Below are positions 42,912-51,331 of a DNA stretch of 58,879 nucleotides, in pieces. Source of the DNA: Comamonadaceae bacterium (lineage in GTDB: Bacteria > Pseudomonadota > Gammaproteobacteria > Burkholderiales > Burkholderiaceae_C). A program made the position numbers and the translations under genes. Location of the stretch: contig JAIXOX010000081.1 of NCBI GenBank assembly GCA_027486555.1, positions 1 to 58,879 of the forward strand, in the 5' to 3' direction. The notes under the pieces are model-generated. The model was not told the origin of the DNA. It worked only from the letters and a program-made list of their open reading frames with translations, and ran no database searches. The stretch's first letter is position 1. Each line of letters opens with the position of its first letter.

Positions 42912-43123
42912 GATCGCGACGGGGGCGTCGCTCCTACCGGGGAGATGCGCTGCATTTTGTAGGAGCCACGCCCTCGGGGCGATTTTTAGTGGTCTGCGAG
43001 GCTTGATCGCGACGGGGGCGTCGCTCCTACCGGGGAGATGCGCTGCATTTTGTTGAAGCCACGCCCTCGGGGCGATTTTTAGTGGTCTGCGAGGTTTGAT
43101 CGCGACGGGGGCGTCGCTCCTAC
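42912..43123. repeat. REP array, one arm plus two doublets, 93-bp period (locus G)
   Basis: Inverted arms ending TCGCTCCTAC close at 42937, 43030 and 43123 (exact 93-bp steps). The two complete doublets start at 42959 (GTAGGAGCCACGCCCTCGGG) and 43052 (GTTGAAGCCACGCCCTCGGG, mutated head), with linker AGTGGTCTGCGAGG. The array lies between the convergent CoA-transferase and alaS genes. Left and right stems here are CCACG and CGACG types with a GGGGG loop. Confidence 0.9.
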
Positions 43124-43166
43124 GGGGACATTGAATGAAGCGAGACGGGTCATCAGGCCGTCACAC

Positions 43167-45818
43167 TCAAACCCGCTCAGTCACCCAAGCCTGCACGCTG
43201 GCCATGGCTGCAGGCAATGCTGCGGGGTTGGAGCCACCGGCCATGGCCATGTCGGGCTTGCCGCCACCTTTGCCGCCCACTTGACCGGCCACAAAGCTGG
43301 CCAGCTCACCGGCCTTGACCTTGCCCACGGTGTCGGCCGTCACGCCAGCGGCGATCTGAACTTTGTCACCGTCCACAGCCGTGAGCAAGACCACGGCAGT
43401 CTTCAGTTTGTCTTTGAGCTTGTCCACGGTGTCGCGCAAGGTCTTGGCGTCCGCGCCTTCCAATTGGGCCACCAAAAGCTTCACACCTTGGATGTCAACC
43501 GCTTGGGTCAGCAGCTCATCGCCCTGGGCAGAAGCCAGCTTGCCTTTGGCGGCAGCCAGTTCTTTCTCGAGCGCCTTGACCTGGTCCAGCACTTGGGCAA
43601 TTCGGTTGTTCAGCTCAGCAGGCTGGGCCTTGAGCGTGCCTGCGGCTTGCGTCACCGTGTCTTCGAGCGACTGCAAATAGGCCAAAGCATTGTTGCCGGT
43701 GACGGCTTCGATGCGGCGCACGCCTGCGGCCACGCCGCCTTCGCTGACGATCTTGAACAGGCCAATGTCGCCTGTGGCTTTGACGTGGGTGCCACCGCAC
43801 AGCTCGCGGCTCGAACCAATGTCCAAAACACGCACGGTTTCGCCGTACTTCTCGCCAAACAACATCATCGCACCGGTCTTTTGGGCGCTTTCGATGTCCA
43901 TCACACGCGCTTGCGCGGCGGCGTTGGCCAAAATTTCGGCGTTCACTTGGGCTTCGATCTGGCGGATTTCGGCATCGGTCACAGGTGCGTTGTGCGCAAA
44001 GTCAAAACGGGTGCGCTCGGCATTGACCAAGCTGCCCTTTTGCTGCACATGGCTGCCCAGCACTTCGCGCAGGGCTTTGTGCATCAGATGGGTGGCGCTG
44101 TGGTTGCGCACGGTGGCAGCGCGCACCGCCAAATCCACATGCGCCTGCACCGCGTCGCCGACCTTCAGGCTACCGGATTGGATTTCGCCGTGGTGGCCAA
44201 ACACGTCGGCCTTGATCTTGAGCGTGTCCAACACGTTGAACTGACCGCCCGCGTTGTTGACCCTGCCCTGGTCGCCCACTTGGCCGCCGGACTCTGCGTA
44301 GAAAGGTGTGCTGTCCAGCACGACCACGCCCGACTGACCAGCTCTGAGTTCAGCCACTGCGTTGCCATCGGCATACAAAGCCAGCACTTTGGCGTTGGCT
44401 GTCAGGTCCTCATAGCCCACAAAATCGTTGCCAGCGCCGGTGTAATCGAGCGCCTTGTCCATCTTGAACTTGCCAGCCGCGCGGGCCTGGGCCTTTTGCT
44501 TTTCCATGGCGGTGGCAAAACCGGCTTCATCCACGCTCAGATGACGCTCGCGGCACACGTCGGCCGACAAATCAAGCGGGAAGCCGTAGGTGTCGTGCAG
44601 CTTGAAGGCCACCTCGCCGGGCAGCACTTTCACGCCACCTTCGAGAGCGGCATCCAAGATTTGCATGCCGCTTTGCAGCGTCTCAAAAAAGCGCTCTTCT
44701 TCCACACGCAAGATGTCGGTGATGCGCTCGGCCTGGTTGGCCATGTTCGGGTAAGCAGCCCCCATGAGCTTGACCAAATCGGGCACCAGCTTGTGGAAGA
44801 ACGGGGTCTTTTGGCCCAGCAAATACCCGTGACGAATGGCGCGGCGCACGATGCGGCGCTGCACATAGCCGCGGCCTTCGTTGCTGGGCACCACACCGTC
44901 GCTCACCAAAAACGCGGTGGCGCGGATGTGGTCGGCGATCACGCGCAGCGACTTGTTGTTCAGGTCGGTGCAACCGGTTTCGCGCGATGCGGCCTTGATC
45001 AACGCGTCAAAAATGTCGATTTCGTAGTTGCTGTGGACATGTTGAAGAATGGCTGCAAGTCGTTCGAGGCCCATGCCCGTGTCCACGCAGGGTGCGGGCA
45101 GCGGCGTGACGGCACCGGTCTCGTCCATGTTGAACTGCATGAACACGTTGTTCCAGATTTCGATGAAACGGTCGCCGTCTTCATCGGGGCTGCCGGGTGG
45201 GCCACCAGGAATGTGCGCGCCGTGGTCGTAAAAAATCTCGGAGCAAGGACCGCATGGGCCGGTGTCGGCCATCATCCAGAAGTTGTCACTCTTGTAACGC
45301 CCGCCCTTGTTGTCGCCGATGCGGATGATGCGGTTTTCCTGAACGATTCGCTCAGGTGTCCAGCCCGATTTGACAAAAATGTCCTGCCAAATCGCGTAGG
45401 CCTCGTCGTCTTCCATGTAGACCGTGGCATACAGCTTGTCCGCGGGCAGCTTGTAGACCTGGGTCAGCAGTTCCCACGCCCACTGCAAAGACTCGCGTTT
45501 GAAATAGTCGCCAAACGACCAGTTGCCCAGCATCTCAAAAAAGGTGTGGTGGCGGGCGGTGTAACCCACGTTTTCCAGGTCATTGTGCTTGCCACCGGCC
45601 CGCAGGCAGGCCTGCACGGACGCAGCGCGCACATAAGAGCGCTTGTCCGATCCCAAAAACACGTCCTTGAACTGAACCATGCCCGAGTTGGTGAACATCA
45701 GGGTCGGGTCGTTGCCCGGCACCAAGGGGCTGGACGCCACCACGGTGTGGCCCTTGGACTCAAAAAAGTCCAAAAAGGTCTTGCGGATGTCGTAGACGGA
45801 GAAAGTGGCTTGGCTCAT
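43167..45818 (-). CDS. alaS: Alanine--tRNA ligase
   Basis: The 883-residue class II synthetase from the ATG at 45818 contains the N-terminal catalytic domain ([20 protein letters not shown], then [20 protein letters not shown]), the editing site [11 protein letters not shown] and CGGTHV zinc-binding residues, and the C-Ala oligomerisation domain with a final glycine-rich [14 protein letters not shown]. Length is normal. Upstream ATGs in frame (to 45851) lie in the promoter region, so the ATG before SQATFSV was chosen. Confidence 0.97.
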   Translation of the reverse strand: MSQATFSVYDIRKTFLDFFESKGHTVVASSPLVPGNDPTLMFTNSGMVQFKDVFLGSDKRSYVRAASVQACLRAGGKHNDLENVGYTARHHTFFEMLGNWSFGDYFKRESLQWAWELLTQVYKLPADKLYATVYMEDDEAYAIWQDIFVKSGWTPERIVQENRIIRIGDNKGGRYKSDNFWMMADTGPCGPCSEIFYDHGAHIPGGPPGSPDEDGDRFIEIWNNVFMQFNMDETGAVTPLPAPCVDTGMGLERLAAILQHVHSNYEIDIFDALIKAASRETGCTDLNNKSLRVIADHIRATAFLVSDGVVPSNEGRGYVQRRIVRRAIRHGYLLGQKTPFFHKLVPDLVKLMGAAYPNMANQAERITDILRVEEERFFETLQSGMQILDAALEGGVKVLPGEVAFKLHDTYGFPLDLSADVCRERHLSVDEAGFATAMEKQKAQARAAGKFKMDKALDYTGAGNDFVGYEDLTANAKVLALYADGNAVAELRAGQSGVVVLDSTPFYAESGGQVGDQGRVNNAGGQFNVLDTLKIKADVFGHHGEIQSGSLKVGDAVQAHVDLAVRAATVRNHSATHLMHKALREVLGSHVQQKGSLVNAERTRFDFAHNAPVTDAEIRQIEAQVNAEILANAAAQARVMDIESAQKTGAMMLFGEKYGETVRVLDIGSSRELCGGTHVKATGDIGLFKIVSEGGVAAGVRRIEAVTGNNALAYLQSLEDTVTQAAGTLKAQPAELNNRIAQVLDQVKALEKELAAAKGKLASAQGDELLTQAVDIQGVKLLVAQLEGADAKTLRDTVDKLKDKLKTAVVLLTAVDGDKVQIAAGVTADTVGKVKAGELASFVAGQVGGKGGGKPDMAMAGGSNPAALPAAMASVQAWVTERV

Positions 45819-45851
45819 GGGGGTTTTTTTTCGCTCAAAGTGCAAGCGCAC

Positions 45852-45886
45852 ATTATAAGTTTCAGGCTTGTCGTTTCAGGCTTGTC
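45852..45886 (-). promoter_or_regulatory. Candidate alaS promoter with direct repeat
   Basis: On minus, a perfect TATAAT (plus-strand ATTATA at 45852-45857) lies about 34 bp from the alaS start. CTGAAA 16 bp upstream is a modest -35. Two exact copies of TTTCAGGCTTGTC (45860-45872 and 45874-45886 on plus) cover the -35 area in 14-bp steps and may be an activator site. Confidence 0.55.
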
Positions 45887-45986
45887 ATGGGGTTCGCTGC
45901 AGAGCTGGCTTGCACAAGGGGCGATCTGTTCAGCTTGGGTCCTTGGCGTTCAAGCCAGCCACGGGGTGGCGTTTTGCGTGTTGCCG

Positions 45987-46331
45987 TCACGCCGTTCGTG
46001 CGGCCTTGTGGGCTGAACGACGCCAGCCCCATGGCCCCGACCTGCACAAAACCATGCAGGTCGGACACGGGCCTCCAATGCCGGTGAAGGCCACATCGGA
46101 GTCGATCAGCAGCAGCATGCCGTTGAAGGTCGCGTTGGCGCTGCCGGCTTGCCAAATTTGGTAGTTCTGGTTGCCCCGGAAGCCGTTGTTGAAGGTGATC
46201 AGGCCCGTCGCATTCTGATCACCCGCCGTAGCCTCCAGTGGGTACTTGTCACTCCATTGGGCCTTCAAGCGCACGGGCGCTGGCTGCACATCCGCTGCGC
46301 GCAAACCAGGCTGGCCATAAAAGCCAGGCAT
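45987..46331 (-). other. Doubtful ORF or gene remnant
   Basis: A minus frame from the ATG at 46331 gives 114 residues: MPGFYGQPGLRAADVQPAPV, then FNNGFRGNQNYQIWQAGSAN and MLLLIDSDVAFTGIGGPCPT. The middle has protein-like composition and hydrophobic/polar pattern, but no family is recognised, and no clear ribosome-binding site precedes it. The last residues (RRSAHKAARTA) look non-coding. It could be a decayed gene fragment. The remainder of 45887-46366 shows nothing I can assign. Confidence 0.3.
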
Positions 46332-46366
46332 GGGCTCACACCTTGAACTGAACCAGAACAAAAAAA

Positions 46367-46388
46367 GCCCCTCACCAAGGTGAGGGGC
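46367..46388 (-). terminator. Rho-independent terminator after the flavodoxin gene
   Basis: GCCCCTCACC, loop AA and GGTGAGGGGC form a 10-bp stem; the minus strand continues with seven T (A-run at 46360-46366 on plus). It ends the pirin/flavodoxin transcript. Confidence 0.9.
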
Positions 46389-46415
46389 CAAAAGGAACAC
46401 CAAAAACCTGATGGA

Positions 46416-46949
46416 TCAGCCGCGCAGCTTGGCGGCTACGGCCGCGACGCGTGCGCCGTAGGCTTTGGCGGTGTCCAGGTCACCTTGAGGAATGTCTTCG
46501 GCCGGGCTGGTGGGGCCCACTTGCGCCATCACGCCGGAATTGGAGCCGATGCGGTTGATGGTGCCGTCGTTCATGGACGGCTGACCCACCCAGACCATGC
46601 CTTGCTGCATGGCCAAGGTGATGAAGTACTGGATGGTGGACAACTTGTCGCCGCTGGGGCTGGCCGAAATGGTGAAGCCGCCTGCTACCTTGTCTTTCCA
46701 GGCGCTGCTGAACCAACGCTTGGAGGTGGCATCGGCAAATTTCTTGAACTGCCAAGAAGCCATGCCCATGTAAGTGGGCGAGCCAAAAATGATGGCGTCT
46801 GCCGCGTCCAGCGCAGCCCAATCGGCCTCGGTGATGTTGCCGTCGGCGTCGATGGCGATGCTTTGGGCGTTGGCACCTTGGGCCACAAACTGGGCCACGC
46901 GCTGGGTGTGGCCGTAGCCGGAATGGAAAACAACAACGGTTTGGGTCAT
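46416..46949 (-). CDS. Flavodoxin-family NAD(P)H:quinone reductase-like protein
   Basis: The 177-residue product from the ATG at 46949 is a flavodoxin fold: TQTVVVFHSGYGHTQRVAQF (phosphate loop, residues 2-21), DAIIFGSPTYMGMASWQFKK (about 50-69) and GGFTISASPSGDKLSTIQYF. It resembles WrbA-type quinone reductases but is about 20 residues short of WrbA, so FMN binding is likely and two-electron quinone reduction is probable but not certain. AGGAG is well placed before the ATG. It lies 43 bp downstream of the pirin gene and is terminated by the hairpin at 46367-46388. Confidence 0.85.
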   Translation of the reverse strand: MTQTVVVFHSGYGHTQRVAQFVAQGANAQSIAIDADGNITEADWAALDAADAIIFGSPTYMGMASWQFKKFADATSKRWFSSAWKDKVAGGFTISASPSGDKLSTIQYFITLAMQQGMVWVGQPSMNDGTINRIGSNSGVMAQVGPTSPAEDIPQGDLDTAKAYGARVAAVAAKLRG

Positions 46950-46992
46950 GAAAAAACTCCTGGAAAGGACAAAAACAAGGGTTGGAAAAAAA

Positions 46993-47706
46993 TCAGTTGG
47001 CCAAATCAAACACCAGCACTTCGGCGTCCTGGCCTTGGCCCAGGTTTAGAGCCGACTCGCCCTGCAGCATGGCCGCATCGCCTGCCTTCAAGCTGTGGCC
47101 ATTGACTTGCAAATGGCCGCGCACCAAAAACACATAGGCCTTGCGGGCTGGGTCCAGCGGCAATTGGGCATTTTCTGAACCCTCGAACAAACCGGCATAC
47201 ATGCGGGCATCGGCGTGGATTTTCACCGTGTGATCGACTGCTTTAGGGTCTGCAGGCGGTGCAGCCACCAAAGCCAGTTGTCCGCGTTTGGCGCTGTCGG
47301 GCACGGATTTTTGCTCGTAGCCGGGCTCAATGCCGGTCACGTTGGGCTCGATCCAGATTTGCAAAAAGTGCGTTTGTTCACCCTCAGCATGGTTGAACTC
47401 GCTGTGGCGCACGCCACTGCCTGCACTCATGCGCTGCACGTCACCGGGTGGGATGCCCTTGACATTGCCCATGCTGTCTTGGTGCGCCAAATTGCCCGAC
47501 AACACATAGCTGATGATTTCCATGTCACGGTGCCCGTGGGTACCAAAGCCGGTGCCTGGGGCAATGCGGTCTTCATTGATGACGCGCAAATTGCCAAAAC
47601 CCATGTGGGCCGGGTCGAAATAATTGGCGAAAGAAAAGCTGTGAAACGACTTGAGCCAGCCGTGGTCGGCATAACCCCGTTCGGCAGAGGCGCGTAAAGT
47701 GAGCAT
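46993..47706 (-). CDS. Pirin family protein (quercetinase-type)
   Basis: The 237-residue cupin protein from the ATG at 47706 has the N-terminal motif SFHSFSFANYFDPAHMGFGN (about 21-40), the metal-binding pattern FGTHGHRDMEIISYVLSGNL (histidines about 57, 59) and SAGSGVRHSEFNHAEGEQTH (about 98-104). Those residues bind iron or nickel. Bacterial pirins include quercetin dioxygenases and regulators of metabolism. The gene is divergent from a LysR regulator, with the flavodoxin gene downstream, a common redox-responsive layout. Upstream open frame to 47811 is non-coding; GGAG precedes the chosen ATG. Confidence 0.93.
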   Translation of the reverse strand: MLTLRASAERGYADHGWLKSFHSFSFANYFDPAHMGFGNLRVINEDRIAPGTGFGTHGHRDMEIISYVLSGNLAHQDSMGNVKGIPPGDVQRMSAGSGVRHSEFNHAEGEQTHFLQIWIEPNVTGIEPGYEQKSVPDSAKRGQLALVAAPPADPKAVDHTVKIHADARMYAGLFEGSENAQLPLDPARKAYVFLVRGHLQVNGHSLKAGDAAMLQGESALNLGQGQDAEVLVFDLAN

Positions 47707-47806
47707 GAGTTTCTCCGGGTCAATGAAATGCGACACCTGCCGCAATACAGGTCCAGACTTTAACGAACAAGCAGGTTTGAAAGGTGGCCTCCATTTGCTG
47801 GCATCA

Positions 47807-47821
47807 TTCAAATCTATTGAA
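47807..47821. promoter_or_regulatory. LysR-type binding site candidate
   Basis: TTCAA-N5-TTGAA at 47807-47821 is a perfect dyad containing the T-N11-A core of LysR regulators. It lies 17 bp upstream of the LysR start and 100 bp upstream of the pirin start in the divergent gap, where LysR proteins usually bind. Confidence 0.6.
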
Positions 47822-47837
47822 CAATCAAGCCCTCACC

Positions 47838-48776
47838 ATGCAAACTCCACGCGATTGGCTCACACCCGAGGCCCTGCACATGCTGCAAACGATTGGCCAA
47901 CAGGGCAGCTTTGCCGCCGCGGCACGCGCCATGAATTTGGTGCCCAGCGCCCTGACCTATCGGGTGCGCCAGTTGGAGGACGCACTCGATGTGTTGCTGT
48001 TTGACCGCAGCGCCCGCCAAGCTGTGCCCACGGCGGCCGGACGTGAACTGCTGCGCGAGGCCAGTCGGCTGCTCGACGACATGGACGCTGTGGCCAACCG
48101 GGTGCGCCGCGTGGCCACGGGCTGGGAGGCTGTGCTCACCGTGGCCGTGGACAGCATCGTGTCGCGCCCGGTGGTCATGGACTTGTGCGCCCGCTTTTTG
48201 GCCTTGAACGCGCCCACACGCCTTCGGCTGCGCTACGAAACCCTGTCGGGCACACTGGCCGCCCTCACCTCGGGTCAAGCCGATCTGTCCTTGGGTGTGG
48301 TGCTGGAGCCGGGACTGCAAAACGACATCCGGCATGCGGTTCTGGGCGACATCGCCTTTGTCTTTGCTGTGGCACCGCACCATCCTCTGGCTCAGGCCCC
48401 CGAGCCGCTGAGTGACATCCGTTTGCAACAACACCGCGCCGTGGCGGTGGCCGACTCGGTCAGCAGAGGCTCGGGTCTGACGATTGGTTTGCAAGGGGGC
48501 CAAGACGTGTTCACTGTGCCCGACATGCCCAGCAAGTTGGAAGCGCAAGTGCGTGGTTTGGGGGTAGGTTTTCTACCCGAATCGCTGGCCAGACCTTACA
48601 TCGACCGTGGCCTGCTGATCACCAAAAGCGTCAACACCCCGCGCACCAACACCTGCCATCTGGCTTGGCGCGACACCCCCCAAGCACCGGCAGGCAAGGC
48701 TTTGCGCTGGTGGCTGACGCAACTGGAAAGTCCGGCAACACGACAGGCCTTGCTGCGTCCAGTGCAGCGAGTGTGA
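47838..48776 (+). CDS. LysR-family transcriptional regulator
   Basis: The 312-residue regulator has the LysR winged helix (LHMLQTIGQQGSFAAAARAM and PSALTYRVRQLEDALDVLLF, about residues 13-55) and a substrate-binding domain (about 90-300). The divergent pirin-flavodoxin pair is the probable target, through the dyad at 47807-47821. The ligand is unknown. The upstream in-frame ATG at 47784 was rejected because it precedes the dyad and lacks a ribosome-binding site. Confidence 0.92.
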   Translation: MQTPRDWLTPEALHMLQTIGQQGSFAAAARAMNLVPSALTYRVRQLEDALDVLLFDRSARQAVPTAAGRELLREASRLLDDMDAVANRVRRVATGWEAVLTVAVDSIVSRPVVMDLCARFLALNAPTRLRLRYETLSGTLAALTSGQADLSLGVVLEPGLQNDIRHAVLGDIAFVFAVAPHHPLAQAPEPLSDIRLQQHRAVAVADSVSRGSGLTIGLQGGQDVFTVPDMPSKLEAQVRGLGVGFLPESLARPYIDRGLLITKSVNTPRTNTCHLAWRDTPQAPAGKALRWWLTQLESPATRQALLRPVQRV

Positions 48777-48808
48777 AAAGGGCCACAAAAACCGGCATCG
48801 GGGATAAC

Positions 48809-48820
48809 CCACCCGGGTGG
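48809..48820. other. Perfect 12-bp palindrome upstream of the FAD oxidoreductase gene
   Basis: CCACCCGGGTGG is perfectly palindromic and extends imperfectly to AACCCACCCGGGTGGTT, flanked by GGGG and CCCC. It sits 33 bp upstream of the next start and 33 bp downstream of the LysR stop. It may be an operator or a hairpin; there is no T-run. Confidence 0.4.
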
Positions 48821-48853
48821 TTACTGGCCCCATTTCTCAGCTAAAGTGATCGC

Positions 48854-49900
48854 ATGAACACACAACACATCGCCATCGTAGGTGCCGGCATGGCCGGCGT
48901 GACTTGCGCACGCACTTTGCGCCAAGCCGGACACAACGTCACCTTGTTTGAAAAAAGCCGAGGCTTGGGGGGGCGCATGTCAACCCGCTCCAGCGCATTT
49001 GGCGGCTTTGACCACGGGGCACAGTACTTCACGGTTCGTGACCCGCGCTTTGAACTGGCCATCGGCACCGCCCCCGGCGTGTGCAAACCCTGGAGCGCCA
49101 ACGCGGTACGCGTACTCGACCCCAATGGCCGCGTGATCGAAGCGGGTCTGCCCGGCGGTGAGCGCCACTGGGTGGCGTCACCCGGCATGAACGCATTGGT
49201 CAAGGTTTGGGCGGCCCCCTTGGTCGAAGACGGCAATGTGCAGTTGGCAACCCGGGTCACGCTCATTGGCCCTGACCCGCTCAAGAAAAACGGCTGGCAA
49301 CTGCACACCGAAAGCGAGGACGGCGGTCAGCAGGTGTATGCAGGTTTCGACAAAGTGATTTTGGCGATTCCCCCCGCGCAAGCGTCAGCTTTGCTCACCG
49401 CATCTGGGCAAAGTGCCTTGGCTGAGTCCTTGAGCCAAGTGACGGTGGACCCTTGCTGGACGCTCATGTTGGCCTATCCACAGGCAGTGCAACCGGGCTT
49501 GATCACCATTGGCCCCCAATGGAACGCCGCCCGCAGCACGCACCACCGCATCGCCTGGATGGCGCGTGAATCGTCCAAACCCGGGCGCGAACGCATCGAG
49601 CGCTGGACCGTGCAGGCCAGTGCCCCGTGGTCGGCCGAGCATGTCAACGACACCCCCGAGCGGGTCAAAGGCAAGCTGATCAAGGCATTTGCCGAAATCA
49701 CTGGCATCCGTGTCACCCCGGCTCATGCCGAAGTGCACCGTTGGCTCTATGCCAAAACCGGCCAGCCTTTGGGTCAAAGCTTTTTATGGTCCAAAGACAC
49801 GGGCATCGGCCTGTGTGGCGACTGGTGCTTGGGCCACCGGGTCGAAGACGCTTTTGTCTCGGGCCTGGAACTGGCTTTGGCGGTGCTGCAAAAACGCTGA
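48854..49900 (+). CDS. FAD-dependent oxidoreductase, renalase-like
   Basis: The 348-residue protein opens with a Rossmann FAD motif HIAIVGAGMAGVTCARTLRQ (residues 5-24) and EKSRGLGGRMSTR (about 33-45), typical of the renalase-like branch of the amine oxidase superfamily, followed by FDHGAQYFTVRDPRFE and the C-terminal FAD-binding GIGLCGDWCLGHRVEDAFVS (about 315-334). Bacterial renalases oxidise abnormal dihydro-NAD(P) isomers; many relatives have no known substrate. It is 6 bp upstream of gluQRS and probably co-transcribed. Confidence 0.88.
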   Translation: MNTQHIAIVGAGMAGVTCARTLRQAGHNVTLFEKSRGLGGRMSTRSSAFGGFDHGAQYFTVRDPRFELAIGTAPGVCKPWSANAVRVLDPNGRVIEAGLPGGERHWVASPGMNALVKVWAAPLVEDGNVQLATRVTLIGPDPLKKNGWQLHTESEDGGQQVYAGFDKVILAIPPAQASALLTASGQSALAESLSQVTVDPCWTLMLAYPQAVQPGLITIGPQWNAARSTHHRIAWMARESSKPGRERIERWTVQASAPWSAEHVNDTPERVKGKLIKAFAEITGIRVTPAHAEVHRWLYAKTGQPLGQSFLWSKDTGIGLCGDWCLGHRVEDAFVSGLELALAVLQKR

Positions 49901-49906
49901 CCCTGC

Positions 49907-50800
49907 ATGCCACAGGTGTACACAGGCCGGTTTGCGCCCTCGCCAACCGGCCTTTTGCATGCCGGCTCGCTGGTGGCGGCTTTGGCCAGTTGGCTCGATG
50001 CCCGCGTCCATGGCGGGCGCTGGCACTTGCGCATCGAAGACGTGGACACACCGCGCTGCGTGCCAGGGGCTGAGCAGGCCATCTTGCAGCAGCTGAACTC
50101 CTGCGGACTGGTGCCCGATGGCCCCGTGGTGTGGCAAAGCCAGCGCGGCGACGTCTACACCGACGCCTTGCAAACACTGGTGGCAAAAGGCTGGGCCTAT
50201 CCCTGTGGCTGCTCACGCAAAGACATTGAATCGGCCCAAACGTTGGCCCGGCACAGTGCTGCGGTGTACCCCGGCACCTGCCGCTCCGGCCTGAAGGGCA
50301 AACCCGCCCGCGCTTGGCGACTGAATGTGTGGGCCGTACAAAACGCCCTGGCCTTGCCCGCCCTCACCCACTGGATTGACCGTCGCTTGGGGCCGCAACA
50401 GCAAAACGTGAATGAAGAAGTGGGTGACTTTGTGCTGCGCCGCGCCGACGGTCTTTGGGCCTACCAGCTGGCCGTGGTGGTGGACGACGCTGCCCAAGGC
50501 ATCACCCATGTGGTGCGCGGCCAAGACCTGGCCGACAACACCGCACGCCAGATCGTGCTGCAACATGCTTTGGGTTTGCCCATGCCGCGCTACCTGCACA
50601 CCCCCTTGGTGCTGGGCACCAACGGCGAAAAGCTCAGCAAACAAAACGGCGCCATGGCGCTGGATCTGCAAAGCCCGCTGGCTGCATTGAATGCACTCAA
50701 CACGGCTGCGCAAGTGCTGGGCCTGTCCCCCACCACCACGCACAGCGTGCAACAGGCCTTGCACGAGTGGGTGGCGCAACATCCGCATCAAGACTGCTAG
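49907..50800 (+). CDS. gluQRS: Glutamyl-Q tRNA(Asp) synthetase
   Basis: The 297-residue protein matches the catalytic half of glutamyl-tRNA synthetase with no anticodon domain: [20 protein letters not shown] (class I HIGH-type, residues 7-26), [10 protein letters not shown], the zinc region [14 protein letters not shown] and YPGTCR, and a KMSKS equivalent EKLSKQNGA (about 243-251). It attaches glutamate to queuosine 34 of tRNA(Asp). The length (about 300) is normal for GluQ-RS. The ATG is 6 bp from the preceding stop. Confidence 0.96.
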   Translation: MPQVYTGRFAPSPTGLLHAGSLVAALASWLDARVHGGRWHLRIEDVDTPRCVPGAEQAILQQLNSCGLVPDGPVVWQSQRGDVYTDALQTLVAKGWAYPCGCSRKDIESAQTLARHSAAVYPGTCRSGLKGKPARAWRLNVWAVQNALALPALTHWIDRRLGPQQQNVNEEVGDFVLRRADGLWAYQLAVVVDDAAQGITHVVRGQDLADNTARQIVLQHALGLPMPRYLHTPLVLGTNGEKLSKQNGAMALDLQSPLAALNALNTAAQVLGLSPTTTHSVQQALHEWVAQHPHQDC

Positions 50801-50831
50801 GATCAAAGCTTGCCGACACTTTGAGACGACT

Positions 50832-51311
50832 GTGAACACGCCTACACCCTGCCCACACCCAACAAGCCGCATCACCGCTGCCAGCCTCTTGCTCAGTTTG
50901 TTGCTGGCAGGCTGTGCGAGCACCGACAACGCCAGCCCCAGTGCCCCTGTGCTGTACCCCAACGCCGCTTACAAAAGCATGGGCGAAATGGCGGCCAAAC
51001 AACACCTGAGCCAGTGCGTGGCCCAAGCCCAAGCCAGTGGGCTGAGCCCTGGCAACGACCGCCATGGCGTGGCTGCGGGTGCCAAGATGGGTGCGGCTGT
51101 TGCCGGTGTCACAGGCGCGGTCACGGGCCTGGTTTTGGGGCGCGGTCATGTGAACGATGCCTTGAAATACGGCGCACAAAGCGCCGTCATCGGAGCCGCA
51201 GCAGGCGCCACCCGCGGGGCCATGACCCCACAACAGGCCAACCCCGTGTTTCGTCAGTTCGTACAACGCTGCGCTTCAGAGCGGGGCCTGGAGGTCATCG
51301 GTTGGCAATGA
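50832..51311 (+). CDS. Glycine-zipper lipoprotein
   Basis: The 159-residue product begins at a GTG (50832), since the only upstream ATG in frame lies inside gluQRS. It has a hydrophobic signal and lipobox LLLSLLLAGC (Cys at about residue 27, followed by Ala-Ser, consistent with outer-membrane sorting). A glycine-zipper segment follows: VAAGAKMGAAVAGVTGAVTG and GAQSAVIGAAAGATRGAM (about 85-135), with a C-terminal Cys at about 150. Such proteins insert in or tether the outer membrane. Function is unknown. The gene may be read from the gluQRS transcript. Confidence 0.8.
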   Translation: MNTPTPCPHPTSRITAASLLLSLLLAGCASTDNASPSAPVLYPNAAYKSMGEMAAKQHLSQCVAQAQASGLSPGNDRHGVAAGAKMGAAVAGVTGAVTGLVLGRGHVNDALKYGAQSAVIGAAAGATRGAMTPQQANPVFRQFVQRCASERGLEVIGWQ

Positions 51312-51331
51312 GCAAGGGCCAAAGCCCCGAA

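Noticed and set aside
43131..46016. Plus-strand frame of 961 codons opposite alaS
   Set aside because: It mirrors the third-position bias of alaS on the other strand, is His/Gly/Val-rich, and alaS has full-length family motifs.
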